64,000 bases of DNA from Mastigias papua (GCA_964019165.1 OZ025270.1:10210450-10274449); one strand, 5' to 3'. Shown: positions 23,875 through 34,560, numbered from the stretch's first letter. Made by a program: numbers and translations. The notes: generated by a model from the letters alone, not told the origin.

Positions 23875-24502
23875 ACATGCATATTCTTTGCATAACAACA
23901 AATACTCAAATGTCATGTAATGCAAAAGGTGTAACTAAACGATTTCTGTGTTCCTTGATCCCTCAATGGTTGGGGGTAAGCTCACTAATCCCTCAATTTT
24001 GGAGACTGGCATAAAGAAACTAGGGGCATACAAGGAGTATGGCAGAATGAAATGTAGAAGAAAAAATAGCTTAGGAATATGTCTATAAGCTTGAAATCAG
24101 TATACGTGACTATGGATTGGGGGAGGCCCACTCAGCAGTTCTTACAAAGGTGAGTCCAAGGCGAAGATACTGCAAAAATTCCGCTAACTATAGGACCAGA
24201 TATCTCCTGTTTGCAGTAATATTTTGAAAAGGGAAGCGGTAGAATTTTAGAAGAATCTTCCTTCTACCAGAAAATATAAAAATCTGCCCGAAAAAGAGAA
24301 ATATCGCGTGCAACACCAAATTTTCGTGTGAGGTGTTTTTTATACAGCAAAAAGCCTGTGACGCCATCTTTGTTTTTGAAACTGATCAAATATCATCTTC
24401 TCTCAAATTTCTATTGTCTTGTACGCGTTTTGATTGGTAAATGAGGCTGTAAACAAATGAGCTGATTGGCTCAAAACATTTTTCCCCCTTGCTCCTCCCC
24501 TT

Positions 24503-25599
24503 GTGCTCGGACGTCCCTTGTGAATAGTCCCTAGATATACGCATAATAAACATGCAATTGCTTTACATACCAGAGAGAGAGCAATGTTCTGTGATGAATA
24601 TTTTTCTTGGTAATTTTGCGAGAAATTCACCTTTTTGTGTGACTGCTGCTTTATAGAAGGTTCTTCTTTATGATAGCGTCAATGAAATTGGGTAAAATTG
24701 TGTAATTTGTTAGTGATTCATTGAGGAATGGAGGCGAAGATACTCGTCAGGTTTCCATACTAAATCAACATGTAGATGCTGAACTTCTTCATTGAGAATT
24801 CCACATTCTCAGTAAGTGACAAATTTGACTAGTTTCATGGCTATGATTATCAAAATCATCTATGTCTTTCTTCTTACGATCATCTTTGAGTAAATTCGCA
24901 AGTTTCTTTATACTATTTACTGTGACTCTACCTATTGCTAACAAGCGTTCTGTAGGCATTTGCATCATATAAGAAGTATGTAATCCTAAACCATTAAGGG
25001 ATAGATGTAGGTGAATAAACAGGTAAGACTTCACTTTGGCATGAACTAAGGAGACTAACTAAGTTTATGTGATTTTTAAAGATTCGGTTTAGTTTTTGTA
25101 AGTTATCATGCTCAGTTCTATAAATCACTAGCGTTGACTCAAGTTTTGATATCGGGTGTGATACCTTGTATAGTATTGCTATTGTAGACTATGGCACAGA
25201 GCAGACAAATGACAATATCTCCTTTCATTTGCACTCTAGGATTCACCAATTTATCTATGGGCAGTAGATACAGATAATACCTTCACGAACACCATGACAA
25301 TCTTTCACTGATCCTTGTATTTGCAATACGTCTAAACGTTTCCGTGTCTTATTCCGCTCTTTTGTGGGACTTTGCTAAAACCCAGGTTAGTCTTGTTGAT
25401 ACTGTATAGTTTTAAAAATCAATAGAATTGTTAATAAAGATTTGATAATGTACATTTGGTCAAAACGGGCGTTTTAAAAGTTAAAATGCATGCTCCACAA
25501 ATAGAGGACCTCAAATTGTTTATTTCAATCTTGTACAGAAATTGGGTCAAATAAAACTGAAAACTGAGTCACATAATAGTTCATCTTAAAATTATTTCT
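24503..25599. other. Interior of the composite element, no recognised gene
   Basis: Between the right flank of the Mutator-like element and the right arm of the composite. A minus-strand frame at 24789-25034 has lysine-rich segments (IKKLANLLKDDRKKKDIDDF) that could be a worn transposase, but no motif supports this. Nothing else was recognised. Confidence 0.3.
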
Positions 25600-26304
25600 A
25601 CTCGATAGCTAGTAATATAATGCTAAAAGATTTAAGTTCAAAGAGGAAGGTACTGGGTACCAAAGAGGCACCAATATTTGCGGTAGTTATAGGTTATGCG
25701 GAAATAAAGTTCTACAATAGAATTCAAGAGACCTATGGTGAAAATATAGAAACCAGCTTATAAATAGACAGTTCTGAAGTTACAGCATCTATAACGCGCT
25801 TTCTAATATGTTGCATATGTAGTATATCTAGATAGACGTATGCTAGATTCTGTGATGTCACTGATAACCTAAGTCACCCTGAACACCATAGATTTAAATG
25901 TTTTCGGATATTTTTGCCACAAGACAGTTTTAGGTTGTCCTCTAAAGAGATTTTATTCATTACTGAGTTGAAAATGCTTTTATAAAGTATTTCTAGAAAA
26001 GCCCATTACCTCAGCCCCTTATCTCACATAAGCCCTCACTGTGAAAATAAATCGGTCAAAAAGTTCTGCTTCACCTTAAAATTCCTTTGCAATAGCATGA
26101 GCTCATTTTACAGGACTTTTTCTTGATCTGATAATGTCATCAAAAATATGCAATTTTCGGTCAAAATTTGATTTGGCCCATCTTGGTTCTGAAATCTCCA
26201 TGGTCCATGAAAGAAGAGTGTGAAATAACATTTGAGGTTAAGCTGCTTGGTAGTTTTTCCAAAAAACTGCATTGCTTGCTTGGTTGCTTTCATATCACCT
26301 AGTG

Positions 26305-26455
26305 TTTTGATCAATACTTGACGTAAATGTTATTTGCTATTTCATTTTATTGATATCATGCTAAAGGCCTTTTAGTTGCATAAAGAAAAGGAAAAACGTT
26401 TGGATAATCAAGAAGTATATGGGCGAGACTAGCAGATAGTGGTGAACAGTGGCAT
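26305..26455 (+). repeat. Unit B upstream block, resumed after the 6.6-kb composite
   Basis: The segment 'gatcaatacttgacg...ttatttgctatttcattttattgatat' matches the corresponding part of units C (about 43468-43525) and D (about 63168) and, in complement, unit A (about 10090-10190). It includes 'cgtttggataatca', also in unit A (complement of about 10080). It ends where a LINE relic begins. Confidence 0.65.
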
Positions 26456-27205
26456 ACTGGCTGGGGGACTGGAAGCACGTGCCCATCTTAAGACAGATTT
26501 ATGAGGCACCAAGTCTGTACAGTGATTTGTCTACAATTTGCATACGCTACAATAGCTACCAAACGTCCTTGGGCCACTTGCAAACAACGATAAAACACTA
26601 TATTCCTCTCAAATCTTCTGCAAGAATAAAAGACAACTTTAACCCTTCGAGGATGTTCGATTTTACACCTGTGTCAATGGAAGATATATAAAAGCAACTA
26701 GACAGATTTGATCCAAAGAAAGAGACACCAGTAGAGGGCATCTCAGCCAAAATCTTGAAAGCTCGGATATTTTTCCTCCTTATCTTACCAACACCTTCAA
26801 TTTGCGCTTAACAGAAAGTTACTTTCTAAATAAACTTAAAAATGGAGATACCTCTTCGCTGCAAAAAGGATGATACCTTAAGTGAAAAGAATTATAGGCC
26901 AATTACTGTCTTATCATCTACCTCAAGAGTTTTTACACGCCTGTTATATGACCAGTTAATGCTATTTGCTATGACCTTTTGTCACCTCTGCTTAGCACTT
27001 TTAGAAAAGGCTATAGTACATATCATGCTCTTTTAAGATTTCTGGAAACTTGCAAAATGACCTTGGATAAAAATGGCTATGCAGGAGCTTTATTGATGGA
27101 TCTCTCAAAAGCATTTGACTGCATAGATCACGAAGTATTAATAGTAGAATTGTATGCCCATGTGAAGATAACCTTGTTGCCGCGGGAAGAAGAGAGTTTG
27201 AATAC
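26456..27205 (+). pseudogene. LINE relic, linker to early reverse transcriptase
   Basis: Fragments in several frames: 'FNPSRMFDFTPVSMEDI' (26640-26690), 'RFDPKKETPVEGISAKILK' (26705-26760), 'DTLSEKNYRPITVLSSTSRVF' (26872-26935), 'FRKGYSTYHALLRFLETCK' (27000-27055) and 'GALLMDLSKAFDCIDHEVL' (27083-27140). These are the early blocks of a CR1/Jockey-type reverse transcriptase and match the LINE at 54140-54400 block for block. It ends abruptly near 27205, beside the Penelope-like relic. Confidence 0.8.
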
Positions 27206-27244
27206 ATGTCAAAACTATTTACTCCATATGAGTCTTCACACTCT

Positions 27245-27890
27245 TTTAACACACTAATATAATTTAATTGTATAATGGCCTTTTTATAAAGACATGTTTC
27301 GACGCTCTGGTCCTCACCAGTTTATGATATTTTCGACGATGAAACACTCAGTAGAACTATGCTATACAAGTTGGAATGTTCAACAGAACAGGTTTATCAA
27401 TGTGGTAAATTACTCAACCCCCATATGTAGCAAATTCATATAGTTCCATTCATTTTTGCTGTTGACACAGTTTCTCTTTCCTTCTCTATTTATCTTTACT
27501 GCCTCTGAGACTTGACGTAACATTGCATCATTTTTGAATTGTCCCGTAACCGACATGCAAAATTGTGGTATACACCCATCGTGTATTTCTTTGCTGGGTA
27601 TCCAAAGAACAGAGCCCCCTTCCTCCTCGCTAGAGATGTTAAATGTTCTTTGCCTCTTGTATATGCATTGCGTGATGTGTCCCAATGTATACCTTTTCTT
27701 TCTCATTGTCATTAATACATTCTATACAGGTGATACTGAAGGCTATTTCCTGCACACCACAGGAGCCTTTTCCCCAGTAAGACACACCATACAGTCAGCC
27801 TTCTCGCAAACATTGCTTTTAAAGGATTTGATCGATACAAGAATCTTTTTAAGGAGACGCCTGTCTGTTAGACTTCTCTGGTTTTGAGCC
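27245..27890 (-). pseudogene. Penelope-like element 3' end: GIY-YIG endonuclease remnant
   Basis: The minus strand reads 'CEKADCMVCLTGE' (27800-27760), then after a frameshift an ITCIEC...VYIG stretch and MRKKRYTLGHITQCIYKRQ, then 'GSVLWIPSKEIHDG' (about 27615-27570), 'MSVTGQFKNDAMLRQVSEAV' (about 27555-27495) and 'VNSKNEWNYMNL'. This order (Cys box, Y-IG, R-x3-Y-x-R, LW-x-H-like, terminal ND..RQ.EAV.I) is that of the GIY-YIG domain of Penelope-like retroelements. A hammerhead-like motif follows at 27323-27291, as expected in the element's terminal repeat. Reverse transcriptase sequence was not found. Confidence 0.65.
27291..27323 (-). ncRNA. Hammerhead-ribozyme-like motif downstream of the GIY-YIG remnant
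   Basis: On the minus strand: CTGGTGA (canonical CTGANGA with one change), then GGAC, loop CAGAGC, GTC, then GAAAC and ATGTC. The GAC/GTC pair forms stem II next to the invariant GAAAC. Penelope-like elements are known to carry hammerhead ribozymes in their terminal repeats. The A-to-G change in the core suggests it is inactive. Confidence 0.45.
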
Positions 27891-28206
27891 CACTTGCCTT
27901 AATCTCTTTTGTATATCTTCTTTATAGCTCTTATCTTGGAGTGGCAGGTATAAAGATCACCGCATCATCACCTCTTGTTTATACCAATCATTTTTTTTTT
28001 GGTTTTCAATTGCTCTTTCTCTGGTTTTCCATTCTCTCGGTCGGTACAAAGGTCTTATTCCGCTCTCATCAGCTGATACTCTTTCATCGTATGCTTTTAC
28101 GGCAGACTTATGTACACCCATGGCTTTACTAGAAATGCCCTTAAAATTATTCGTTGTTATTTATCAAAGAGACGACAAAGAATTGAAATTAATGGTTCAT
28201 TCATTT

Positions 28207-28331
28207 GAATGGCCTCTTCATGATAACTCCAAAATCAACCCCTTCCCTTGAGCAAGTAATAAAAGATATGTTAGCTGAGTCTTAGGACGAACAGCTCTAT
28301 AGACAAATGAATTCATTTGCAACGAATACTT
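28207..28331 (+). pseudogene. Third copy of the secreted-protein gene, fragment of coding exon 2
   Basis: The plus strand matches the start of coding exon 2 of the two intact paralogues (45750-45865 and complement of 8205-8085): it opens with GLFMITPKSTPSLEQVIKD, then a stop replaces the glutamine codon before DEQLYRQMNSFAT, and a second stop follows soon after. Homology ends near 28331. The fragment stands downstream of the unit B upstream block, as expected for a decayed unit B gene; the upstream exon was not found, and 26456-27890 is occupied by transposon relics. Confidence 0.85.
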
Positions 28332-29090
28332 GAAAGGCTCACATAAGAAATTTGCAAACACTAATTATGGAAACATATAAGACGATCAACCATTGAAATC
28401 TTCCGTATATATGGGGCTTCTTCAGCAAAAATTGGTGAATATGATTTTAGAACTAAGCAACTTTGCGAGCTTCCACCTGCCAGATTATAAAATGTTTGGT
28501 ACTAACCTAGAATGATAAAAGTCAGTGTTGCTTTATCTGTCTTAAATCTCGACGCATTACCCTACAAAAAATGTGCAGACGTTGCCTTATCCATCATCCC
28601 AACTCTCTTTAACCTTCTACAATTTCCCCTCTGCTTTTTCAAGTCTTAGAACATTGATTTGATTTCCAGCGTCCACTCGGCATTGATAGTTTTATATATT
28701 GTAATACCCTCATTATGTGTGATCATCTACTTCGTTTTCTTCTCGTACTTTTTCTGTTCATTAATTATTTTTCATTTCCATTTTGAACCGTCATGCATTA
28801 ACTCCTAAATTCAAATTTGAAGCCATTACTCTGCAAGGAACCTTTCATCCCCGCATTTTTTATTGTTCTTCGTGAAACCAGTTCTTTTAGCCTTTCCTCC
28901 ATATTAACTCTTAAGTAGAAGAACCTTTCCTCATTGCTACATTTCAATATGTGATGTCTCGCACGAGCACCTCAAGTCGAGGCAGCGTCATTAGGATTGC
29001 GGCATTATTTCTCTCGAGGGCTCCATTTCTAATGATAGGAAATTCAGGTTGAAAGTGATTTTTAGCTATATCTTTCATGACCAAAAGATG
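28332..29090. other. No recognised feature
   Basis: AT- and pyrimidine-rich DNA with stops in all frames. No continuation of the exon 2 homology and no transposon signature was recognised. Confidence 0.4.
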
Positions 29091-29094
29091 ATAA

Positions 29095-29617
29095 ATAACA
29101 AAAAACTAATAGAATAGTTTCTTTCCTATACTTCCAAACTGTCCTCAATTTTCTCGCAGTTGTCCACAAGGCGGTCTATTCCAAGACTCCAACATTGCAT
29201 GTTATCTCTAATTTTTCAAATCACGTATCGAACTCTTTGGTGCACCACCAAGAGTTCCCATCACTACATGCGCAACTTGTACGCGTTTTAGCTTCCACAC
29301 TCTTCCAATCTTTCTCTTTGACTGCTAATAATTTTCTATATTTTCCTTTTCTTTCTCTCCTACATCTACGTCAGCTGGTACATCAATGTCAATTATAACT
29401 CCTACGCGTTCCTTGTTTTCAACTGTAAGTATGTCTGGCTCTTTTGCCAACACAAAAGTTTCGTTTCTTCATTTTCTACTGCGGCTTCTCGGACGTGGTC
29501 ATACCATTTTTCCGTAGACGCCAATCCATTCTTTTTACAAAGGCCCAAATACACTTTCTCTGCTACAATGCCGCATCGGCTTTCGTATTCCTTCTGGGTC
29601 AGTTTCCCACATCCAAC
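29095..29617 (-). pseudogene. LINE relic, C-terminal ORF2 region
   Basis: Read on the minus strand in shifting frames: 'LTQKEYESRCGIVAEKVYLG' (about 29600-29540), 'NGLASTEKWYDHVREAAVEN' (about 29525-29465), VGVIIDIDVPADVDVGEKEK (about 29402-29345), QSKRKIGRVWKLKRV (about 29330-29280) and MGTLGGAPKS (about 29260). This is a conserved block near the C-terminus of a LINE family common in marine invertebrates. The upstream edge is cut by the TIR element at 29620. Confidence 0.7.
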
Positions 29618-29619
29618 TA

Positions 29620-30145
29620 CTCTCCAGTCCGGAATAGACGTCCCCCCCGACTATTTATTTTTTCAAAAAATGCACACCAGGACATTCTTATTGCAACCCC
29701 CCCCCCGTTTATTAATTTTGAGCCAAGAGGAAATTTCCCAACCAGACTAAGAATTGTCCGACGAAAGTAACTCGTTGTGAATGTTTGTTGCGCTGAAAAA
29801 ATGCTAGCGTGAAATGCGTAATTGCTGCAAGAAGAACTGAAAACGCAGCCGATAGTTATGCCAATGATGATGACATTATGAACCACGATGACAGGCACAT
29901 GTTTAGTATGCTAGACATATCTAATAAACGTAATAAATTTTTTCAGAAAGTTGAGGTGTTTTATCCAATGCATATGTTGGTGTCTTCTCTCCACATCCAT
30001 TTATAACAGCCCACTCCATAGACATTCACCTTGGAGCTTTTTCCATCACCCCCCCCCCGCTTATTGCAACCCCCACTTATTTACTTTGAGACATTTTCCC
30101 AACCCCCCGCTTATTACCACCCCCCTTCTGTTCCGGACTGGAGAG
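29620..30145. mobile_element. TA-inserting MITE with 15-bp perfect terminal inverted repeats and C-rich tracts
   Basis: Ends CTCTCCAGTCCGGAA (29620-29634) and TTCCGGACTGGAGAG (30131-30145) are perfect inverted repeats, flanked by TA at 29618-29619 and 30146-30147. Inside, near both ends, are poly-C tracts followed by TTATT or TTTATT ('ccccccgcttatt'). It interrupts the LINE relic on its left. No transposase is encoded. Confidence 0.8.
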
Positions 30146-30147
30146 TA

Positions 30148-31622
30148 AATGAGTATAAGTGTCAGGTGGGCAACTAGGAATTTTTTAGGGCAGGGCTCCA
30201 ATTAGCAAAAAGGGCACTCTAAATACTTTCTAAACAAATGGCACTCTAAATACTTTCTAAAGAGAATGTATCTTGAAATGATATTTTTCAGATTTATATT
30301 TCAAATACTTTTATATGTAAGAAAGATTTGAAGCAGGTCTACTTAACAAGAATACAATAAACAGTTTAAAAATTCTACAAGAACAAGGCCAACTTTACCT
30401 TTTTGAGGAAAAGGACAGGGGCCTAGACTCCCAGGGCTCGCCCCGTAGTTGTGTGTCTGAGTGCAATATACAGAGGCAGATCCAGACTAAACTCTGACTG
30501 TGACTCCTAAAATGCTAAGCCATATGGGTGTGATTTAGATTGAACTGATTTAGGACTTTGTTTGTCAAACTGGACAGTAATGTATTGACTTTAAAGTAGC
30601 GATAAATCGAATGGATCGAAGGCTATCTCATACTCTGTAACGTTTTGCAAGACTATTTTCCAACGTTTTAAAGGTGAACTAGATAAATTCGCTAGATTTG
30701 TAAACCTGCATCTACTGCTACTGTCACTATCAAAAAGGACACAATTTCAGAGACAATAACAAAGGAGAAAGATTGTAGAGATTTCCAATATCAAACCGGC
30801 CGCAGGTGGCTCCTGGAGCATGGGGAGAGGAAGGAATATATCACAATTATCTATAAACAGAAAGGCTACATCTTCCTGCTGAATTCTTTACGACGCCTTT
30901 TCTGCTTTAATTTGATCATTATCATGGGTGTAGTGGCGGAGGCTCAAGGGACTCAGCCCCCATTCGAATGAGTACATGCTGGCTTAGTGAATTCCATTAC
31001 AATGATTTATGACTCTTTACATCAATTATGCGTAGCATATACATAACCTAGAATTTATTTACACTTGCATAGTATATGATGATATATTGGGTGTGGTCAT
31101 GGGTGAGGTCCATAGAATGGTGGGTACCACAGCTCCCCTTGTTAACGGATTAGGATGGCACCACTGATCATTACATGTCTTAGATCTTTTGAATGAGAAT
31201 GTAATTAATTGCTGCTTTTGTATGTTTAAAACCATTGCTTGTTTTACTACCCTTATTACGGGTTTTATCTAGAACCCCCACAAAGATCAATGGGGAATAA
31301 TGATTCTTCTGCTGTGGGATGTTCCGGTAAACCAGGAACGGCCCCAGTAGGGGGGCTGGAGGGCTTCAGCCTCCCCCCCACTTTTTGCCAGCCAGTGATT
31401 TTTAACCTTTATCAAGCAATTTATTGTTTGTAGCCTCCACTTTTATATGTAGCCCCTACTTTTTATTTAGCAGTGCAGTGCCTGAAAACAAAATCAACAG
31501 GGATGCTACAGCAGAAAATAGACTCTTCTGGTTTAACTTTGAAGATTACCATCCTCTCATTGTGAATTTAATCTACTTGAATCTTGAATGGGAACATAAA
31601 ATTCAATTTGCATTTGACTAAC
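30148..31622. other. No recognised gene; short G/C-rich palindrome near 31340-31380
   Basis: No protein family seen in either strand. Bases 31340-31383 hold 'gtaggggggctggagggctt' followed by 'cagcctccccccactttt', a hairpin-forming end like those of some hAT-type transposons, but no partner end was found. Confidence 0.4.
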
Positions 31623-32299
31623 GGGTCAGTCATTTATAAATCTGGGTGCTGGGGCGGGTTAGAATTTACACAATGGTAGAAAGTTTTATACTCCTTCAAT
31701 TTTTGTCTAAAAGTTTTCATACCCTATTGAGAAATAAGTAATAAGTTTCACATCCCACTTGCTATCTACCCTGTAAGGATAGATTTCTTCATTGCTACTT
31801 TTAAAGTCTCAATTGCCACTATCATCTACTTGAAAGATCATATATAGAAAATGTGTTCAACAAAATAACTTGCTGGGAAATATTGCAGGGAAAACCTTTG
31901 TACACAGTGTTGTAAATATAATTCTTTGTGATATTTCTTTGCATAAGGCATATAAAAGTTTTCATGAAAAATATATTTATGCTTGAAGCTTCATTTGAAC
32001 AAACAGTTGTGATGAATGCTAATAAGAGCGCTACAATGACACAGTATACCACAGAAAACTTAAATCAGAGAAAAATTGCTATTGGGTAAACTCAGACAAC
32101 TAGATACGTATAAATACAGTGATATATAGACTTCTGCAAGTCATTGACTTGATATTCTATACATTTTGTCTCTAAAGGATTTCATATCCCTCAAAGATTC
32201 TCTACAAAGTTTCATACCCCCCAAGTATCCTTGAAAAAGTTTTCATGCCCTAACCAATTCTAGCCCGCCCTACAACCCAGAGTTATAAATGATTGACCC
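31623..32299. mobile_element. Non-autonomous DNA element with about 45-bp terminal inverted repeats, 677 bp
   Basis: The left end 'gggtcagtcatttataaatc' continues 'tgggtgctggggcgggttagaatt'; the right end in reverse complement reads 'gggtcaatcatttataactc' and 'tgggttgtagggcgggctagaatt'. Subterminal copies of 'gtttcatacccc' repeat in inverse orientation near both ends (31715-31760 and 32185-32250). No clear target duplication. The small frame inside (31822-32052, minus) is not supported as a gene. Confidence 0.75.
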
Positions 32300-33937
32300 C
32301 TACCATTGGAGAGAGCAAGCATGCATACAAAAGGTGAATGAAGTGGTACGTGATTTTAACAGAGGACTTTCGCAGATAGTAACTCGATGCATCTGATATA
32401 AACTCAATTAATTAAATATGAAACAGATACATTGGTCAACGAAAATATTGTGTCCTCTGTGCTTCAACGCCTTGTTCTACTTCTTAACCCAAAACATCAT
32501 CCTCTCGAAAAACATCTACCACGCGCTTTGCAATTTGTTACGCATTGTCACCTCGCGCTTTAACGGGACAATGCACTGTTTGTTTTAATTAATGAGATTA
32601 CCACAACAGTGAGTACCTGATTTTTTTTCAGTTTTCACAGCCTGAGCTTCAATGGCTGAGATTTTGACCCCTTCAGAACAAGAATCAAAAGAAATAAAAG
32701 ACAAAGCAGCAAGTAGTATTGTGTTTTCAGTTAAGAAAGCACATTTTGCATGACACTCATTTATGACTGGATGGGAAACAGGAAGGTTTAGCTCCATATT
32801 TGTCAGGCATCTCAACCTGGCAGATAACCTTTCATCCCCAAACTAGAGCAATTGAGCAAGAAATAAATATAAAGTTTTCATGTATATTTGCCCTGTAAAG
32901 ACAACATATTGAAGAAGTGAGAGTGAAGCCAAGCAAACAACCAATTGAGTGTATGGTATTTTTGAGCACATCTCTATAATTAGAGATTTGATGAATAAAT
33001 TTGTGAATATGCATTAACCAGCTTCATAACAAAAAACAATAGGGATGCAGCCATGAAATAAATCACACAATCTGAATAATAAGAGAAGAGTAGAACTCAA
33101 AGTGTTCTTGGAGCCCCTTGACAACAAACTGGATTGAAGAGATCAAGCACGAGTAACATTTGTTGTCAAACAATATTGTGTTGAGGAAATTGTTTTGATA
33201 TGCACAAGTTTTCATGAAGTAGGGCTTGTACCTAAGTTACACACCATGGAACTTCAGTTTTAATGACACTATTACAGTGTCTAAATATTTTTAGCATTTC
33301 TGCTAATTGGGGACACTATTTATGTACAGTCTTTTAAATACTTTATCAAATAGTCTTTTAAATAATATTTATGTACTGTAATTTGCTCATTAGCATCTGA
33401 CTCATTAGCTGCCATGTTTAAAAGTAAATACTTCAACGCTTTGAGCAGTAACATCAATGAATGATTGAGACAATGGATTGCAATAATAGAATTTTAAGCT
33501 GAACATCAACATTCATGTTCAGTCTTGGCCTACAGTAAGAAATGTCTTCAAATGCACATTTTAACGAAAATGAAAGTGTAATTTTTTCTTTAAATTTCAT
33601 GAAACCACCTACAAACTAGCAAGTAGTTAATATATGTCCCACACACACATGTCATAAATAGCTTTGATGAGCTCCTTTCAATAAAACGCTGTGTCCTATT
33701 TATAATCCCACACTAAATCCACAAATACAGACACGCAGTATCAATTTATAACTCCAGAACGTGAGTCAGATCCAACCCATACTAATCGTAGGCCTGTGTA
33801 AAGTGATGTATTTACATGCAGATTCTCATTTCTCTCAAAATATAGCATGCACCTAGTATTGATAGAAGTCAAAACGGCTTATCAAGCATACTAAATTTCG
33901 AAAGAAAGTTACCTACTTGATGCAATATTAGTACATC
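32300..33937. other. Unannotated single-copy-looking DNA
   Basis: No transposon signature was recognised. On the minus strand an acceptor-like 'tctgccag' (about 32818) precedes a short frame (EMPDKYGAKPSCFPSSHK then stop, about 32812-32760), which could be a terminal exon of a gene starting at 34240, but nothing proves the link. Confidence 0.3.
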
Positions 33938-34240
33938 TCATTCTTTCTTCACATCAGGGAATGGAAACTCTGCGAACTTGTAAGGTGTATCGCTCTTCTG
34001 ATCAACACAATATTTATTCACTGACGGAAGTAAACATCTAATAGTGATTTCCAACTTCAACAATGCTGTGATAACTTTCTCGCTATCCACGACAGTAACT
34101 ATCTGTCGTATCTTAACAGTCAACAACAAGGCCACGTTTAGTCTCCAGTTCCAAAATTCAAGCCAGTTGCAGCACACACATGGATCAAACAATTGCAGTG
34201 CATCTCTAGTAAGACTACAAAGACCCTGGCTCACGTGCAT
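33938..34240 (-). CDS. Possible first coding exon of an unrecognised gene
   Basis: A 100-codon ATG frame on the minus strand (starts MHVSQGLCSLTRDALQLFDP, ends KFAEFPFPDVKKE). The composition is coding-like (Cys/Trp-rich middle, charged end) and I see no transposon similarity. A GTGAAG after 'cctgat' near 33950 could be a splice donor. Upstream on the same strand are CCAAT-type boxes (34241-34320). Against it: no family recognised and no confirmed downstream exon. Confidence 0.3.
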   Translation of the reverse strand: MHVSQGLCSLTRDALQLFDPCVCCNWLEFWNWRLNVALLLTVKIRQIVTVVDSEKVITALLKLEITIRCLLPSVNKYCVDQKSDTPYKFAEFPFPDVKKE

Positions 34241-34330
34241 TTGAACCACGGTCCATCAAGTACTTTGATTGGATAACAATAGATGAGCCCCGGTCACGCG
34301 ACCTTTTAATTGGGCAATATAGAATTGTGA
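34241..34330 (-). promoter_or_regulatory. Possible promoter with CCAAT-type boxes
   Basis: On the minus strand, within 90 bp of the ATG at 34240: CCAATCA (complement of 34268-34274), CCAATTAAA (complement of 34307-34315) and a G/C-rich 'gtcgcgtgaccggggct'. The position suits a TATA-less promoter for the frame at 33938-34240. A plus-strand LINE end begins directly beyond it. Confidence 0.25.
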
Positions 34331-34560
34331 AATCTAACCGGGGCTCGAGCCAAAACCTGGAATGATATTCCCGTATATATAAAAAGGTCACCATCTGTTA
34401 GTGACTTCCAACAAAAAATCCCAAAATTACTTTTTTTATAAATAATTACTAATTATGTACTATAGACAGTCAACATTTACCTATTTACCCATAGTTCCTT
34501 TAATCTGAAAAGGGGGCGCTCACTCCTCAATTAGCTTTACTAAGGTCTTCCTTAAGAACT
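34331..34560 (+). pseudogene. LINE 3' fragment (C-terminal tip of ORF2 and 3' UTR)
   Basis: AKTWNDIPVYIKRSPSVSDF (about 34351-34410) is the standard C-terminal block of CR1/L2-like ORF2, followed by a stop and an untranslated-looking segment. Very short and 5'-truncated. Confidence 0.65.

Larger units (their letters stand above)
22099..24493. mobile_element. Mutator-like (MULE-type) element, 2,395 bp, with 342-bp terminal inverted repeats and 9-bp target duplication
   Basis: Left repeat 22099-22440 and right repeat 24152-24493 are both 342 bp and appear identical by eye with no indel. Outermost bases AGCAAGGGGGAAAAATG. Direct flanks CCTCCCCTT occur at 22090-22098 and 24494-24502. Long perfect inverted repeats with a 9-bp duplication are the signature of Mutator-like elements. 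The interior (1.7 kb) has no recognised transposase; it contains a minus-strand LINE fragment and an 83-codon frame at 23623. The near-identity of the ends points to a young insertion mobilised in trans. Confidence 0.8.
19709..26300. mobile_element. 6.6-kb composite with imperfect long terminal inverted repeats, inserted in unit B
   Basis: Left arm 19709-20365 and right arm 25600-26300 are inverted copies of each other, about three-quarters identical by eye. Paired landmarks: 'tggaaaaacta' (19718) with its complement near 26255; 'tgtaaaatgagctcatgc' (19851) with its complement near 26105; 'aacgcgctttctaatatgtt' near 25795 with its complement near 20150; 'ttggtacccagt' (20300) with its complement near 25655. 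Unit B sequence stops at the left edge ('aagatga') and resumes at the right edge ('gatcaatacttga'). The interior holds a foldback element, a Mutator-like element and a LINE fragment. Confidence 0.65.
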
